Source of the DNA: DATAEK01 sp036258055
GTDB lineage: Bacteria; Acidobacteriota; Vicinamibacteria; Vicinamibacterales; 2-12-FULL-66-21
Direction: 5' to 3'
NCBI GenBank assembly: GCA_036258055.1
Contig: DATAEK010000016.1
Span: 1 to 38,465, forward strand
Length of the DNA: 38,465 nt
Made by a program: the position numbers and the translations under genes. The notes under the pieces were generated by a model. The model had not been told where the DNA came from. It did not search any database and saw only the letters and a program-made list of their open reading frames with translations. Positions 30,059 to 38,465 of this stretch are shown one piece after another; positions within the stretch are counted from its first letter, which is position 1, and every line of letters begins with the position of its first letter.

Positions 30059-31525
30059 CTACTTGATCGGCTTCCCGTCCGCGTCGAACACCGACAGATC
30101 GCCTTTCTTCTTCAGGATCTCAGTAATCTTCGCCGCGTCCCCCACGGCCACGATCTGCAGGCGTGACGCATCCCAGTACTTCTTCGCCGCAGCCTGAGCC
30201 TGTTCCGGCGTTACCGCGCTGATTCGCGCCGGATACGTATCCCAGTAATCGGTCGGCAGCCCGTAGGTCCAGCTTTCCGTGTAGTAGCCCAGCACCCGCT
30301 GAGGGCTCTCGAGCGACAACGCGAACGACGCGACGATCGCGCGCCTGATGTCGGCGATCTCGTCGGCCGGCACCGGCTTGTCGCGCATCTCGGCAATCTC
30401 GGCCAGCAGATCGGTCAGCGCCGGTTCGGTGACGTCGGTGCGCACCGATGTCTGCGCTTCCCAGTCACCCCGATGCTGAAACGCACCGAAGCCACTGCCA
30501 ATCCCGTAGGTGTACCCCTTCTCTTCACGCAGATGCCGGAACAGGCGGCCCATCACGCCGCCGAGTACTCGATTGGCGACCGTCAGCGCGTCGTAGTCCG
30601 GATCCGTCCGGGTCATCGACTGCGTGCCTACAGCGAGCGTCGTCTGGACGGAATTGGGGCGGGAAATGAGATAGACCTTCGCCGGTTCTGGCGGCGGCGG
30701 TTCGGTGATCGTCGGTTTCGGCGCGCCGGACTTCTGCCACCCGCCCAGTTTCGTCTCGACGAGCTTGCGCGCATCGGCCAGCGTGATGTCACCGGCGAAT
30801 GCAATCGCCGCGTGGTCGGGAACGAAGTGCGTGCGATGGAATTCGACCATCGCGTCACGGGTGATGGCGTCGAGCGTCGCGGGCGTCGCCGAAATGCGGC
30901 CAGCCGGGTGATCGCCGTACACGACCTTGTTGAACATCTCGGCGGCCAGGAAGCCGGGCTGCGCACGCTGCGCTTGGAGGCCCGCCTTCACGCGCGTCTT
31001 CAGCCGATCCCATTCCTCGGCCGGGAACGACGGATTGAGCAGCACGTCCGCGGCGATGTCCATGACCTTGTCGAAGCTCTCGGTCAGGGCTGACGCGGAA
31101 ACCGAGGCACTGGTGCCGGACACGCTCGCGCCGACAGCAAGCGTCGCGGCAATCGTTTCGAGCTCCTGCGAGATCTGCTGTGATGTGCGTGACTTGGTAC
31201 CTTCCCGCATCACTTGCGCGGTGTAGCTCGCGAGGCCGATGCGGTCGGCGGGATCGTAGAAGCCGCCGGCGCCCGGAATGATGATCTGCATGGAGATCCG
31301 CGGCAGCCGGTGATCCTCGAGCACCATCAGGTGCGCGCCGTTGGGAAGATCGGCCTCCTGTGGACGGGGCAGTTTGACTTTGAGAATCTCGTTCGAGACC
31401 GGCGCCTTGCCCTTCTTCACGAGTCCGGCGGTTGACGGGGGCTGCTGCCCGGCCGGCGTCTGTCCGGCGAACGCCGATGTGGCGGCAACAACGATCGAGA
31501 CGGCGACGAGAGTAGTGACGCGCAT
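30059..31525 (-). CDS. M16 peptidase family protein, non-catalytic partner
   Basis: This 488-residue secreted protein has a signal peptide (VAVSIVVAATSAFAGQ) and the two-lobe M16 architecture: LPNGAHLMVLEDHRLPRIS, then GLASYTAQVMREGT where the zinc motif HxxEH should be. The zinc ligands are absent. The C-terminal lobe has GGVMGRLFRHLREEKGYTYGIGSGF, with the R and Y typical of the non-catalytic chain. It would pair with the catalytic M16 chain encoded just upstream. The start at 31525 overlaps the upstream TGA as TGATG, with GGGAGGT in place; a GTG at 31528 is less well spaced. Confidence 0.9.
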   Translation of the reverse strand: MRVTTLVAVSIVVAATSAFAGQTPAGQQPPSTAGLVKKGKAPVSNEILKVKLPRPQEADLPNGAHLMVLEDHRLPRISMQIIIPGAGGFYDPADRIGLASYTAQVMREGTKSRTSQQISQELETIAATLAVGASVSGTSASVSASALTESFDKVMDIAADVLLNPSFPAEEWDRLKTRVKAGLQAQRAQPGFLAAEMFNKVVYGDHPAGRISATPATLDAITRDAMVEFHRTHFVPDHAAIAFAGDITLADARKLVETKLGGWQKSGAPKPTITEPPPPEPAKVYLISRPNSVQTTLAVGTQSMTRTDPDYDALTVANRVLGGVMGRLFRHLREEKGYTYGIGSGFGAFQHRGDWEAQTSVRTDVTEPALTDLLAEIAEMRDKPVPADEIADIRRAIVASFALSLESPQRVLGYYTESWTYGLPTDYWDTYPARISAVTPEQAQAAAKKYWDASRLQIVAVGDAAKITEILKKKGDLSVFDADGKPIK

Positions 31526-32868
31526 CACAGACCTCCCTTCGCAGCGGCCGCCTTCGGCATCGTCAGCACGACGGTGCGTCCCGTTTTGACGAGATACTGC
31601 TTGGCCACACGCTGCACGTCGGCCGCGGTGACTTTCTGGATCGCGTCGGTGCGCGTGTTGATCTTGCCGGGATTGTCGTAGAACATCGCGTACTGCGAGA
31701 GGAGGATCGCGCGCGTCATCGAGCTACCCAGGCTGGCGACGAAGTTCGACCGCGCCGCGATCCGCGCCTTCTCGATCTCCCAATCGGCGATCGGGCCAGC
31801 CTTCACCTTCTCTATTTCCTCGTCGATTGCCGCTTCCAGATCCGGCAGCGTCCTGCCCGGATTCGCAGTGGCCACGACGTTGAAGAGACCAGGGCCGCGA
31901 CTCTCGCCGGATCCTGCGAACACGTTCGACGACACCTGTTTCTGACGAACGATCGCCTCGTAGAAGCGCGAGCTTCGGCCGCCCGACAGCACCGTGCCCA
32001 GCACCGCCAGCGCCTCATCGTCGGGCGATGAGCTCGGCGGAATCTTGTAGGCCATGTCGATCCGAGGCAGACGGGCAAGGGGATCGTCGATCGTCGCGCG
32101 GCGTTCTTCCTTCTGCGGCGGCTCAGTCATATCGACCTTCGGCGGAGGCGGCTGTGATGGAATCGCGTCGAAGTACTTCCGGATCTTCTCCAGCGTCGTC
32201 TTCGTGTCTACGTCGCCGACGATCCCGATGACGGCATTGTTCGGAGCGTAGTACGTCCTGAAAAACGACGCGACGTCGTCGACCGTGGCCGCACTGAGGT
32301 CCGCCATCGATCCAATCACCGAGTGCTCGTAGGCGAAGTTCTCGTAGGCGAGCTCGTCGAGGGTCTCGAACGTCTTGCCGTACGGCTGGTTGTCGACGCC
32401 CAGCCGGCGCTCCTCCTGGACCGCGTTGCGCTGGTTGTCGAGGTTGTCCTTCGTGATCGCGAGCGAACGCATACGATCTGCCTCGAGGAAGAGCGCGAGA
32501 TCGAGCTGATTGGACGGTAGCGTCTCGTAGTACATCGTGCGGTCTTTGCTGGTCGTCCCATTCATGTTGCCGCCGTTCATGAACATCAGATACGGATGCT
32601 CGCCCGGACCGACGTTCTCGGATCCCTTGAACATCATGTGCTCGAACAGATGCGCGAACCCTGTCCGTCCCTTGCGCTCGTCGCGTGAGCCGACGTTGTA
32701 GTTGACGACGATTGAGAAGAGCGGCGCCGAATGATCCTCGGAGATGATCACTCTCAGGCCGTTCTTGAGGCGAGTATCGGTGAACGGAATCTTGCTGGTC
32801 GGCGCCGCGGCGAGAGCGAGCGCCGCGGCAAGGCCCAACGTCGCCAGTCTCCTGAGCGGAGTCGTCAT
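31525..32868 (-). CDS. M16 zinc peptidase, catalytic chain
   Basis: This 447-residue secreted or envelope peptidase has a hydrophobic signal (LRRLATLGLAAALALAAAP). The inverted zinc motif H73-L-F-E76-H77 lies in GFAHLFEHMMFKGS, and the third ligand is E152 or E153 in NAVQEERRLG, about 75 residues on, as in the family. The C-terminal lobe contains LSGGRSSRFYEAIVR. It would degrade peptides together with the partner chain encoded next, to which it is joined by a TGATG overlap. AGGAGGGG precedes the start, and a 6-bp hairpin (GACGGG/CCCGTC, 32887-32907) sits 18 nt upstream in the presumed leader. Confidence 0.92.
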   Translation of the reverse strand: MTTPLRRLATLGLAAALALAAAPTSKIPFTDTRLKNGLRVIISEDHSAPLFSIVVNYNVGSRDERKGRTGFAHLFEHMMFKGSENVGPGEHPYLMFMNGGNMNGTTSKDRTMYYETLPSNQLDLALFLEADRMRSLAITKDNLDNQRNAVQEERRLGVDNQPYGKTFETLDELAYENFAYEHSVIGSMADLSAATVDDVASFFRTYYAPNNAVIGIVGDVDTKTTLEKIRKYFDAIPSQPPPPKVDMTEPPQKEERRATIDDPLARLPRIDMAYKIPPSSSPDDEALAVLGTVLSGGRSSRFYEAIVRQKQVSSNVFAGSGESRGPGLFNVVATANPGRTLPDLEAAIDEEIEKVKAGPIADWEIEKARIAARSNFVASLGSSMTRAILLSQYAMFYDNPGKINTRTDAIQKVTAADVQRVAKQYLVKTGRTVVLTMPKAAAAKGGL

Positions 32869-33221
32869 AGCCCCCTCCTGTTAATAGACGGGGATCTTCG
32901 TCCCGTCCTTCAACGCGCGCATAAACGGCACGCGTCTCCCCAGCCAAGGGGCAAGAATAGCCGAATCAGACGGACGCGGACAGTTGAGGCAAATGGAAGA
33001 GCGTCGTGGAAGGAACGGCGAGGATCGAGAACGAAAACCTGCGGCCGACCGGAGACGGAACGCGAAGCACCCTGCGAAAGTGCTGACGGTTTATCAACGG
33101 ACGCCAGTGCCGGACCAGCCCGGCACGGCCCCTGCGATCCGCCCCCGATCTGCCGCAGAACGGAATCCACGATCGCGGAGCCCCGGACGGGAGGCGGGGC
33201 TCCGCGACGTGGACAGGCACT
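32869..33221. other. 353-nt gene-less stretch
   Basis: This lies between the M16 catalytic gene's start and the OmpA-like gene's stop, both minus strand. It contains the M16 ribosome site (AGGAGGGG), a 6-bp leader hairpin at 32887-32907 and a 12-bp terminator-like hairpin at 33173-33207. The middle 250 nt hold no supported coding frame; open frames here show no family features. The promoter for the M16 pair is expected here but I cannot place it with confidence. Confidence 0.6.
33173..33207 (-). terminator. Terminator-like hairpin after the OmpA-like gene
   Basis: TCGCGGAGCCCC (33173-33184) and GGGGCTCCGCGA (33196-33207) form a perfect 12-bp stem with an 11-nt loop. On the minus strand it begins 14 nt after the OmpA-like gene's TAG (33222-33224). 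No clear run of T follows, so it is a stable 3' hairpin rather than a classic intrinsic terminator. Confidence 0.6.
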
Positions 33222-33908
33222 CTAGGTGAGCACCTTGATCACAACGCGGCGATTCTGTGCGCGACCGGCCTTGGTCTTGTTCGGCGCGATCGGCTTCTCT
33301 TCGCCGTAGCTGATGACGTTGATCTTGTGAAGCGGGATCTGGTGATGCTCGTAGATGTAGCGCTTCACGTTCTCGGCGCGCTCGAGGCCGAGCTTGTAGT
33401 TGAGATCCTTCGGGCCGGCGTTGTCGGTGTGGCCTTCGATCTCGATGTAGGCGCCGTTGGGCTCAGCCTTCAGCTTCTCGACGAGCTGATCGATTTCCGA
33501 CGCGGACTCCTGTGGCAACACCGCCTGGCCGAACTTGAAGTTGCCCTTGTCCTCGCTCAGCACCACTTCGTAAACCAGCCGCTTCGAGGCACGCTCGATC
33601 GCGTCCGCACGAGTGTTGACCGCGTCAGCCGCCGTCTTCGCGGCATCAGCCCGCTGGCCGGCTGCCTGGGCCTTGGTGTCAGCCGCCACGGCCTTGCCAT
33701 CAGCGGTCACTGCCTTCTGATCGACTTCCGCGATCTTCGCTTCGTTCGCGCGTGTCCGCTCCTGGGTCTCCTCGAGGCCCTTCGAGAGCGTGTCTACCTT
33801 CTGATTCACTTCGCCAACCTGACCACGCACGAACTTCTTCGTTGCACACGCCGTGGTGCCGCCAAGCGCAAGGGCAAGCACCGGTACCGCCAGCACGAGT
33901 CTCTTCAT
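33222..33908 (-). CDS. OmpA-family lipoprotein with coiled-coil stalk
   Basis: This 228-residue protein has a lipoprotein-type signal ending GGTTAC (Cys21). Residues about 30-105 are Ala/Lys/Glu-rich with heptad-like spacing (VNQKVDTLSKGLEET, AVAADTKAQAAGQRADAAKTAAD as a landmark region), an alanine-zipper coiled coil. The C-terminal OmpA domain (about 115-228) has the peptidoglycan-binding signature EGHTDNAGPKDLNYKLGLERA (landmarks GHTDN, LGLERA) and NRRV near the end. It would link the outer membrane to the wall. GGAGG precedes the ATG. A 6-bp hairpin (33928-33945) lies between it and the VWFA gene upstream. Confidence 0.9.
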   Translation of the reverse strand: MKRLVLAVPVLALALGGTTACATKKFVRGQVGEVNQKVDTLSKGLEETQERTRANEAKIAEVDQKAVTADGKAVAADTKAQAAGQRADAAKTAADAVNTRADAIERASKRLVYEVVLSEDKGNFKFGQAVLPQESASEIDQLVEKLKAEPNGAYIEIEGHTDNAGPKDLNYKLGLERAENVKRYIYEHHQIPLHKINVISYGEEKPIAPNKTKAGRAQNRRVVIKVLT

Positions 33909-33927
33909 AATGCCTCCGCTATCTCCC

Positions 33928-33945
33928 GTCCGCTGAAGGGCGGAC
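33928..33945 (-). other. 6-bp hairpin between VWFA and OmpA-like genes
   Basis: GTCCGC (33928-33933) and GCGGAC (33940-33945) pair around a 6-nt loop. On the minus strand it follows the VWFA gene's TAA by about 18 nt and precedes the ribosome site of the OmpA-like gene. It may tune read-through between the two genes. The stem is short and could be chance in GC-rich DNA. Confidence 0.3.
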
Positions 33946-33963
33946 CTCTAAAAGAACCCGAAG

Positions 33964-34962
33964 TTACCGAACGTCCGTAACAGTTCCCAAGCTCCCCGTG
34001 AGATCCGCCGATGTACGCCCGGCGGTGTAGCCGCTTCGCGCGCGGACAACCAGTCCCCGATCGCGCGCTTTCACTTCGAGAGGCCGCCAGCCGGCCTTTG
34101 CCGACGCTTCGAACGCCAGCAGGTACTGATGCCGCAGCTCGCTGACAATTTGCCGTGCTGCGACGCTGGCATGCGCGGGCGACGTGGCCGTGAACAGCTC
34201 GCCGCCCGTCCAGCGCGCCAGATCACCGAGCCCGCCCGCATCCGCGGTCTGCGCTCCTTCGAGCGTCCGCGGGTCGTCGATCACCGACATCACCGCAACG
34301 ACGTACACGGGGATGTCGATCTCACTCGCAATGCCGGAGACCTTTGCGGGGGTGAGCCGGCTATGCGTATCCACACCGTCGGTCAGCACGATGACCGCCG
34401 CGCGCTGCAGACGCCCCTTGCTGGCGGCGCCCTTCGCCACCTCGCCCGCGGTGTCGGCAATCGCGTCATACAGCGACGTCTGACCGTAGGGGGAGTCGAC
34501 GTGTCCGAGCGCCGACTCCAGCTTGCTGAAATCTGATGTGAAGTCCTGCACGCGCTGGAGCTTCGTGTCGAACGAATACAACGCCGCCTGGTCCGTGCTC
34601 TTCAGGGCTCCGAGGAGATGCCGCGCGGCCTGCTGCGCGTCAACGGCCTTGGTGCCCACGCGCATGCTGCCGCTGACGTCGAACAGAATCGCCAGCTTGA
34701 CCGGACCGTCGTCTTCCGCCTTGAAGTTCACGATCGGCCGGCGCTCTCCCGCTTCGACGACGATGAAATCCTTCGACGAGAGATCGGAAACGAACCGGCC
34801 CTTTCGATCCCGGACCACGGCTGCGACGGAAACCAGATCCACCGCCGACCGGAACGTGGCTCCAGGTCGCTGCGGCGGCTGCGATGCCGTCTGCGCCGCC
34901 GACGAGCCGGCGGCGATCATCAGTGTCGCTGCGGCCGTCACGAGGACCCGTCGTCCCGCCAT
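33964..34962 (-). CDS. Secreted VWFA-domain protein
   Basis: This 332-residue protein has a signal peptide (VLVTAAATLMIAAGSSAAQ). A short beta domain (VDLVSVAAVVRDRKGRFVSDL, landmark DRKGRFVSDL, then KDFIVVEAGERRPI) is followed by a von Willebrand factor A domain from about residue 85. The MIDAS motif is intact as DVSGSM, with a downstream conserved threonine (YGQTSLYDAI) and LTDGVDTHS. The C-terminal part VSELRHQYLLAFEAS and the closing strand region are typical of the VWFA proteins common in Acidobacteria. It probably binds protein partners through a divalent metal. It is upstream of the OmpA-like gene by 55 nt. Confidence 0.88.
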   Translation of the reverse strand: MAGRRVLVTAAATLMIAAGSSAAQTASQPPQRPGATFRSAVDLVSVAAVVRDRKGRFVSDLSSKDFIVVEAGERRPIVNFKAEDDGPVKLAILFDVSGSMRVGTKAVDAQQAARHLLGALKSTDQAALYSFDTKLQRVQDFTSDFSKLESALGHVDSPYGQTSLYDAIADTAGEVAKGAASKGRLQRAAVIVLTDGVDTHSRLTPAKVSGIASEIDIPVYVVAVMSVIDDPRTLEGAQTADAGGLGDLARWTGGELFTATSPAHASVAARQIVSELRHQYLLAFEASAKAGWRPLEVKARDRGLVVRARSGYTAGRTSADLTGSLGTVTDVR

Positions 34963-35167
34963 TGACGGGCCCTATAACCAAAGACTCTGCCAACGTCTTA
35001 ACTTATTGATTCATAAGATATTAGATGTGATTTCAAAGCTGTTTTATCGGTCGAAAGCACCAAAAAGCGAGCAAAATTTACGCGATCGATGGAAACGACC
35101 TCTGTCATTTCTACCGAGATTCCACCGGTCCCCGACAAACTGCTGATTCGCGGTAAGATAGCGGGCC
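34963..35167. promoter_or_regulatory. AT-rich divergent promoter region with a dyad
   Basis: This 205-nt gap is distinctly AT-rich for the window, especially 34998-35090. It contains the dyad CTTAT-TGATTC-ATAAG (35002-35017), a possible binding site. For the plus-strand aminotransferase a -10-like TAAGAT lies at 35154-35159, 8 nt before the ATG, with CCGACA 16 nt further upstream. No Shine-Dalgarno is seen before that ATG, so a leaderless transcript is possible. Promoters for the minus-strand VWFA gene must also lie here but are not resolved. Confidence 0.4.
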
Positions 35168-36391
35168 ATGACTGGACGGACGGGCACCGCGATCCCGGTC
35201 GCCAAGCGGATTGGCGGCTTCGTCTACGCGATACGGAATATCGTCGCCGAGGCCCGGAAGGTAGAGGCCTCGGGCCGTCGCGTGCGGTACCTCAACATCG
35301 GCGACCCGATCACGTTCGGGTTCGAGACTCCACCTCACCTTATTGAAGCCGTGACGCGGGCGCTTCGCGAGGGCCACAACAGTTACGCACCGTCAGTGGG
35401 CATCCTCCCAGCGCGCGAGGCGGTCGCGGCCGAATGCGACAGCCGCGGCATGCCGGTCTCGCCCGACCGGGTGGTCATCACCTCGGGAACCTCCGAGGGT
35501 ATCGAGCTGACGCTAACGGCGCTGGCCGAAGCGGGCGACGAAGTCCTGGTCCCGGTTCCGACGTATCCGCTCTACACGGCCGTCCTCGCCAAAATCGGTG
35601 CGAAACCGGTCTTCTATCGAACGGACCCCTCCAACCAGTGGTTGCCGGACCTCGATCACGTCCGCAGTCTCGTGACGCCAGCTACGCGTGCGCTCGTCGT
35701 CATCGATCCGAACAACCCGACGGGCGCGACGTATCCCGTCGAGGTCCGGAGGGAGCTCATCGACATCGCCGATCGACACGGGTTTCCGCTGCTTGCCGAC
35801 GAGGTTTACGCCGATCTGGCGTACGACGGACCGGTCCCAGCGATCGCGGCGATCAATCCCGACGCGCCGATCATCTCGTTCTCGTCGCTGTCGAAGGCGT
35901 ACCTCGCGCCGGGGTGGCGCGCGGGGTGGATGGCGGTCGGACGAACGGATCGGCTCGACGACGTGCTTGGCGCGGTGAAGAAGCTCGCGGATGGGCGGCT
36001 CTGCGCGACCGGTCCGATGGAGTACGGCATCACCGCGGCGTTGACTGGCGACCGATCGCATCAGCAGTCCTTCCGCGCGGCGCTCCGCGAGCGCGCCGAG
36101 CTCACCACGCGTCGGCTCAACGCGATCGACGGGATCACCGCGGTGGCACCGTCTGCCGCGTTCTACTCGATGCCACGCGTCGCCTTGCCTCCCGGCGTCA
36201 CCGACGAGCAGTACGTCCTCGCGCTTCTGCGAGCTACGGGCGTGCTGTGCGTTTACGGCTCGGGGTTCGGGACTCGTCCTGAAGACGGGTTCTTCCGCGT
36301 TGTCTTTCTCGCCTCGCCGTCCGAGCTGTCGGAGATCTACGACCTCGTCGCCGAGTTCACGCGCGAGTTTCTCGACAGCCGGGGACGATAG
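35168..36391 (+). CDS. Class I aminotransferase, alanine aminotransferase-like
   Basis: This 407-residue PLP enzyme has LNIGDPITFGFETPPHL near 42-58, DPNNPTGATYP near 180-190, DEVYADLAYDG near 211-221 and the cofactor lysine K243 in SSLSKAYLAPGWRAGWM. These match the AlaA/tyrosine aminotransferase-like group, which exchanges amino groups between alanine and 2-oxoglutarate or similar pairs. The start ATG lacks a Shine-Dalgarno, and the likely promoter is very close. The permease gene starts at the next nucleotide after the TAG stop, so both are on one transcript. Confidence 0.9.
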   Translation: MTGRTGTAIPVAKRIGGFVYAIRNIVAEARKVEASGRRVRYLNIGDPITFGFETPPHLIEAVTRALREGHNSYAPSVGILPAREAVAAECDSRGMPVSPDRVVITSGTSEGIELTLTALAEAGDEVLVPVPTYPLYTAVLAKIGAKPVFYRTDPSNQWLPDLDHVRSLVTPATRALVVIDPNNPTGATYPVEVRRELIDIADRHGFPLLADEVYADLAYDGPVPAIAAINPDAPIISFSSLSKAYLAPGWRAGWMAVGRTDRLDDVLGAVKKLADGRLCATGPMEYGITAALTGDRSHQQSFRAALRERAELTTRRLNAIDGITAVAPSAAFYSMPRVALPPGVTDEQYVLALLRATGVLCVYGSGFGTRPEDGFFRVVFLASPSELSEIYDLVAEFTREFLDSRGR

Positions 36392-37435
36392 GTGCCCGAT
36401 AGTCCTTCTGTCCAGAAGGCGACGATCCTCTGGACTATCTGGATGGCCGCTCTGGCGGTCATCCTTCTCTGGGCCGCCTTTCTCGTTCGCGACGTTCTTC
36501 TGCTGATCTACATCAGCGGCCTGCTCGCGATTGGCTTCAGCCCGATCGTGCGGCTCATCGAACGCCAGAAAGTCCTGCCCATCGGCACGCGGCGGTTTCC
36601 CCGTTGGCTCGCGATCCTGGTCCTGTACGTCTTCATCCTGGGCGCGCTGACGGGAGTGGGGTTTCTCGTGGTTCCCCCGATCGCGTATCAGGCGCAGCAG
36701 CTGTGGACCGCGGCGCCAGAGATGTTCGATCGCGGGCAGAATTTCCTCATCTCGAAAGGACTGCTCAAAGAGCACCTCACGATCAAGGAAGCGGTGCAAC
36801 GAGCGCCCGTCTCGGGCAGTACTGAAACGTTCGGCACCGTGTTCGGCGCGATCGCGGGTGTGCTCGGCGGGGTGTTCGGGTTCGTGACGATCCTGATCCT
36901 GACGTTCTACATGCTGGTGGAGGCCGAATCGCTGCGTGGATCGCTGCTGCACCTGTTTCCGCGGCCGCGGCGCGCCCGCGCAGACGCCGCGAGCCGCGAC
37001 ATCACACTCAAGGTCAGCGCCTGGCTCGGCGGACAACTGCTGCTTGGCGTGATCATCGGCACGTCATCGGCGATCGGGCTGTGGTTGATCGGAATCCCGT
37101 TCTTCTACGTCCTCGCGCTCATCTCCGGCATCGGCGAACTGATTCCGGTCGTCGGGCCGATCCTCTCCGCCATTCCGGCCATCGCGGTGGCCTCGACGAT
37201 CTCGCTCAAGAAGGTCCTGTTCGTCATCCTGTTCTTCGTGATTCAGCAGCAGGTCGAGAATCACCTGCTCGTGCCGAAGATCATGGCCCGCCAGGTGGGG
37301 GTCAGCGCGGTAACGGTCATCGTTGCCCTGCTCATCGGTGGCAAGCTCCTCGGCATCGTCGGCGCAATCCTAGCGGTGCCAACCGCCGCGATCATTCAGG
37401 TTCTCGTCTCCGAGTTGAGGAGCCGGCCCCAGTAG
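36392..37435 (+). CDS. AI-2E family transporter (PerM/TqsA-like membrane protein)
   Basis: This 347-residue polytopic membrane protein starts with GTG directly after the aminotransferase stop. Hydrophobic segments near 12-35, 37-55, 72-97, 143-170, 207-235 and 238-345 match the usual eight-helix layout. Family landmarks are ISGLLAIGFSPIVRLIER near 41-58, GIGELIPVVGPILSAIPAIA near 245-264 and QQVENHLLVPKIMARQVGVS near 285-304. Relatives export autoinducer-2 or act as general permeases and ion antiporters; the substrate here is unknown. Confidence 0.9.
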   Translation: MPDSPSVQKATILWTIWMAALAVILLWAAFLVRDVLLLIYISGLLAIGFSPIVRLIERQKVLPIGTRRFPRWLAILVLYVFILGALTGVGFLVVPPIAYQAQQLWTAAPEMFDRGQNFLISKGLLKEHLTIKEAVQRAPVSGSTETFGTVFGAIAGVLGGVFGFVTILILTFYMLVEAESLRGSLLHLFPRPRRARADAASRDITLKVSAWLGGQLLLGVIIGTSSAIGLWLIGIPFFYVLALISGIGELIPVVGPILSAIPAIAVASTISLKKVLFVILFFVIQQQVENHLLVPKIMARQVGVSAVTVIVALLIGGKLLGIVGAILAVPTAAIIQVLVSELRSRPQ

Positions 37436-37589
37436 TCTCGGGGCTCCCGCGGATGTCGAACATCCCTGGTCGATCTCTCGTCTGAAATCTTGAATGGCCT
37501 TCCGGGCTCTATACTCGACCGAGTCCCTGACCGGCGCCGGCCCGAACGTGGAGCCGGCCCATCCTCTGTTCCGCTGAATCGACTGGAGC

Positions 37590-38465
37590 ATGGACTCGAA
37601 GGCATCAACCTCCGATCGCGCGCGTGCCTGGTTCGACGTCTACACGCGCGATCTCTCGCGGGAAGACTTTCACCGTCTCTTCACACAGGACACGCCCGAC
37701 GCGTACGACTTCTTCGCGCGCGGTCTCGCCGAAGAGAGCCTGAAGGCGCTGCCGTGGTGGAAACAGCTCGCGCTGCGCTTCAGGCAGGTGTTCGTGGCGT
37801 TTACGCTGCGGTTGCCGCCGGCGCGCCGTGCGGTGTACATCGTCGCGCTGGGGATCGCGATCATCGGCGTCATCGAGCTGTTTCGCGGCTTCGCGCCGGT
37901 CATGATTCCCTTCGGCATGCCGTTCTTTCAGGTCGGCGTGCTCGCACCTGTCTGGGCGAGAGGGACGTTCGCGCTGCTCCTCAGCCTCCTGCTCGTCAAC
38001 CTGCTGATGCTGCTCGAGGTCGCCGATCGACTGACGCTCAAAGGCGAGCTCGAGATCGCGCGGGAGATTCAGCTGGCGATGCTGCCGCGCGGGACCTATT
38101 CGACCGGCGACGTCGAGATCTTCGGCATCACGCGTCCCGCCAATACGGTCGGCGGCGACTTCTACGACGTGCTGCCGATGCCGGACGGGCGCGTCATCAT
38201 CGCCGTGGGCGACGTGGCCGGCAAAGGCAGTCCGGCCGCCCTTCTGATGGCCCTGCTTCTCGCCGTGCTGCGAACGCTGGTTGACGAGCGGCTCGATCCC
38301 GCACCGCTCGTCGAGCGCCTGAACGCGCAGATCTGTCGCCACAGTCCCGCATCCCGCTTCATCACGTTCTTCTACGCCGTCTACGATCCGAAGACCGGCG
38401 ATCTCACCTACGTCAACGCGGGTCAGAACCCGCCGCTCATTCGTCGTCACGACGGCGCCTGTGAC
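37590..38465 (+). CDS. RsbU/SpoIIE-type serine phosphatase with membrane anchor (partial)
   Basis: The frame opens at the ATG at 37590-37592 and runs off the window end, giving 292 residues without a stop. An N-terminal cytoplasmic region (1-78) is followed by two hydrophobic segments near 81-98 and 126-146. The PP2C-type domain follows: AREIQLAMLPRG near 157-168, NTVGGDFYDV (metal Asp190), IAVGDVAGKGSPAALLMA (Asp208) and YVNAGQNPPLI. Such phosphatases dephosphorylate anti-sigma antagonists in partner-switching stress signalling. GGAG lies unusually close to the ATG. No anti-sigma or antagonist gene is visible before the window ends. Confidence 0.9.
   Translation, partial: MDSKASTSDRARAWFDVYTRDLSREDFHRLFTQDTPDAYDFFARGLAEESLKALPWWKQLALRFRQVFVAFTLRLPPARRAVYIVALGIAIIGVIELFRGFAPVMIPFGMPFFQVGVLAPVWARGTFALLLSLLLVNLLMLLEVADRLTLKGELEIAREIQLAMLPRGTYSTGDVEIFGITRPANTVGGDFYDVLPMPDGRVIIAVGDVAGKGSPAALLMALLLAVLRTLVDERLDPAPLVERLNAQICRHSPASRFITFFYAVYDPKTGDLTYVNAGQNPPLIRRHDGACD

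Noticed and set aside
35513..37036. Minus-strand open frame of 507 codons
   Set aside because: It is antisense to the aminotransferase and permease genes, with a charged low-complexity translation and no family features.
37490..38284. Plus-strand open frame of 264 codons near the end
   Set aside because: The correct frame is the one starting at 37590, which shows PP2C motifs and runs off the window; this one is out of frame with it.
1..38465. Genomic island, prophage or insertion sequence
   Set aside because: No transposase, integrase, phage gene, tRNA or flanking direct repeats are seen, and base composition is even apart from the AT-rich patch near 35000.

Overview
The window is a dense, GC-rich chromosomal segment (roughly two thirds G+C by eye) with no rRNA, tRNA, transposase, phage or CRISPR signal. 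Several traits suggest an uncultured or soil-type Acidobacteriota, possibly the Vicinamibacteria group: one-component winged-helix regulators fused to TolB/TPR or hydrolase domains, VWFA proteins, paired M16 peptidases, DUF1326 proteins and many exported hydrolases. This assignment is inference from gene content; no phylogenetic marker is present.

Layout. Positions 1-6642 carry the end of an unknown protein, a flavin amine oxidase, a class A beta-lactamase-like hydrolase and a minus-strand group: NAGPA-domain protein, winged-helix/TolB/TPR regulator, outer-membrane barrel-like protein. The gap before the barrel gene holds a PhoB-box-like array of TTCA units spaced 11, 11 and 10 nt, which is the type of site such a regulator would bind. 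Positions 6703-10218 hold a secreted small protein, a Tat-exported S66 peptidase, and a winged-helix/alpha-beta hydrolase/degenerate cyclase fusion with a small conserved protein upstream. Positions 10360-17219 are a minus-strand run: D-cysteine desulfhydrase-like PLP enzyme, MBL/beta-CASP nuclease, M49 dipeptidyl-peptidase III-like lipoprotein, secreted HEAT-cyclophilin. Positions 17256-21402 hold a MetF-like barrel, a zinc-ribbon protein, an aminotransferase, an orphan receiver and an SDR reductase.

Positions 21574-27428 hold two exported proteins and a complete three-subunit molybdenum aldehyde oxidoreductase of the PaoABC (YagTSR) type. It has a Tat leader on the 2Fe-2S subunit, a four-cysteine insert in the FAD subunit, and a small Cys-rich protein immediately downstream. 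Positions 27555-38465 hold a stand-alone LigD-type polymerase domain, a Tat-exported PvdN-like PLP enzyme, an M16 catalytic/non-catalytic pair, an OmpA lipoprotein, a VWFA protein, an aminotransferase, an AI-2E family permease and the start of an RsbU-type phosphatase.

The most unusual structure lies between genes. Four intergenic sites carry ladders of degenerate 7-nt repeats, each beginning 1-20 nt after the stop codon of a minus-strand gene. Two of these share an end motif that contains the TGA stop itself, and one forms a large inverted repeat of two heptamer arms. At two loci the ladder is followed by copies of a 70-nt GC-palindromic repeat. These look like a family of small non-coding elements tied to gene 3' ends. 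Other notable intergenic structures are a 13-bp perfect hairpin against a start codon (22258-22287), a 50-nt inverted repeat between divergent genes (28506-28555) and a symmetric -10 shared by two divergent genes (17229-17238).
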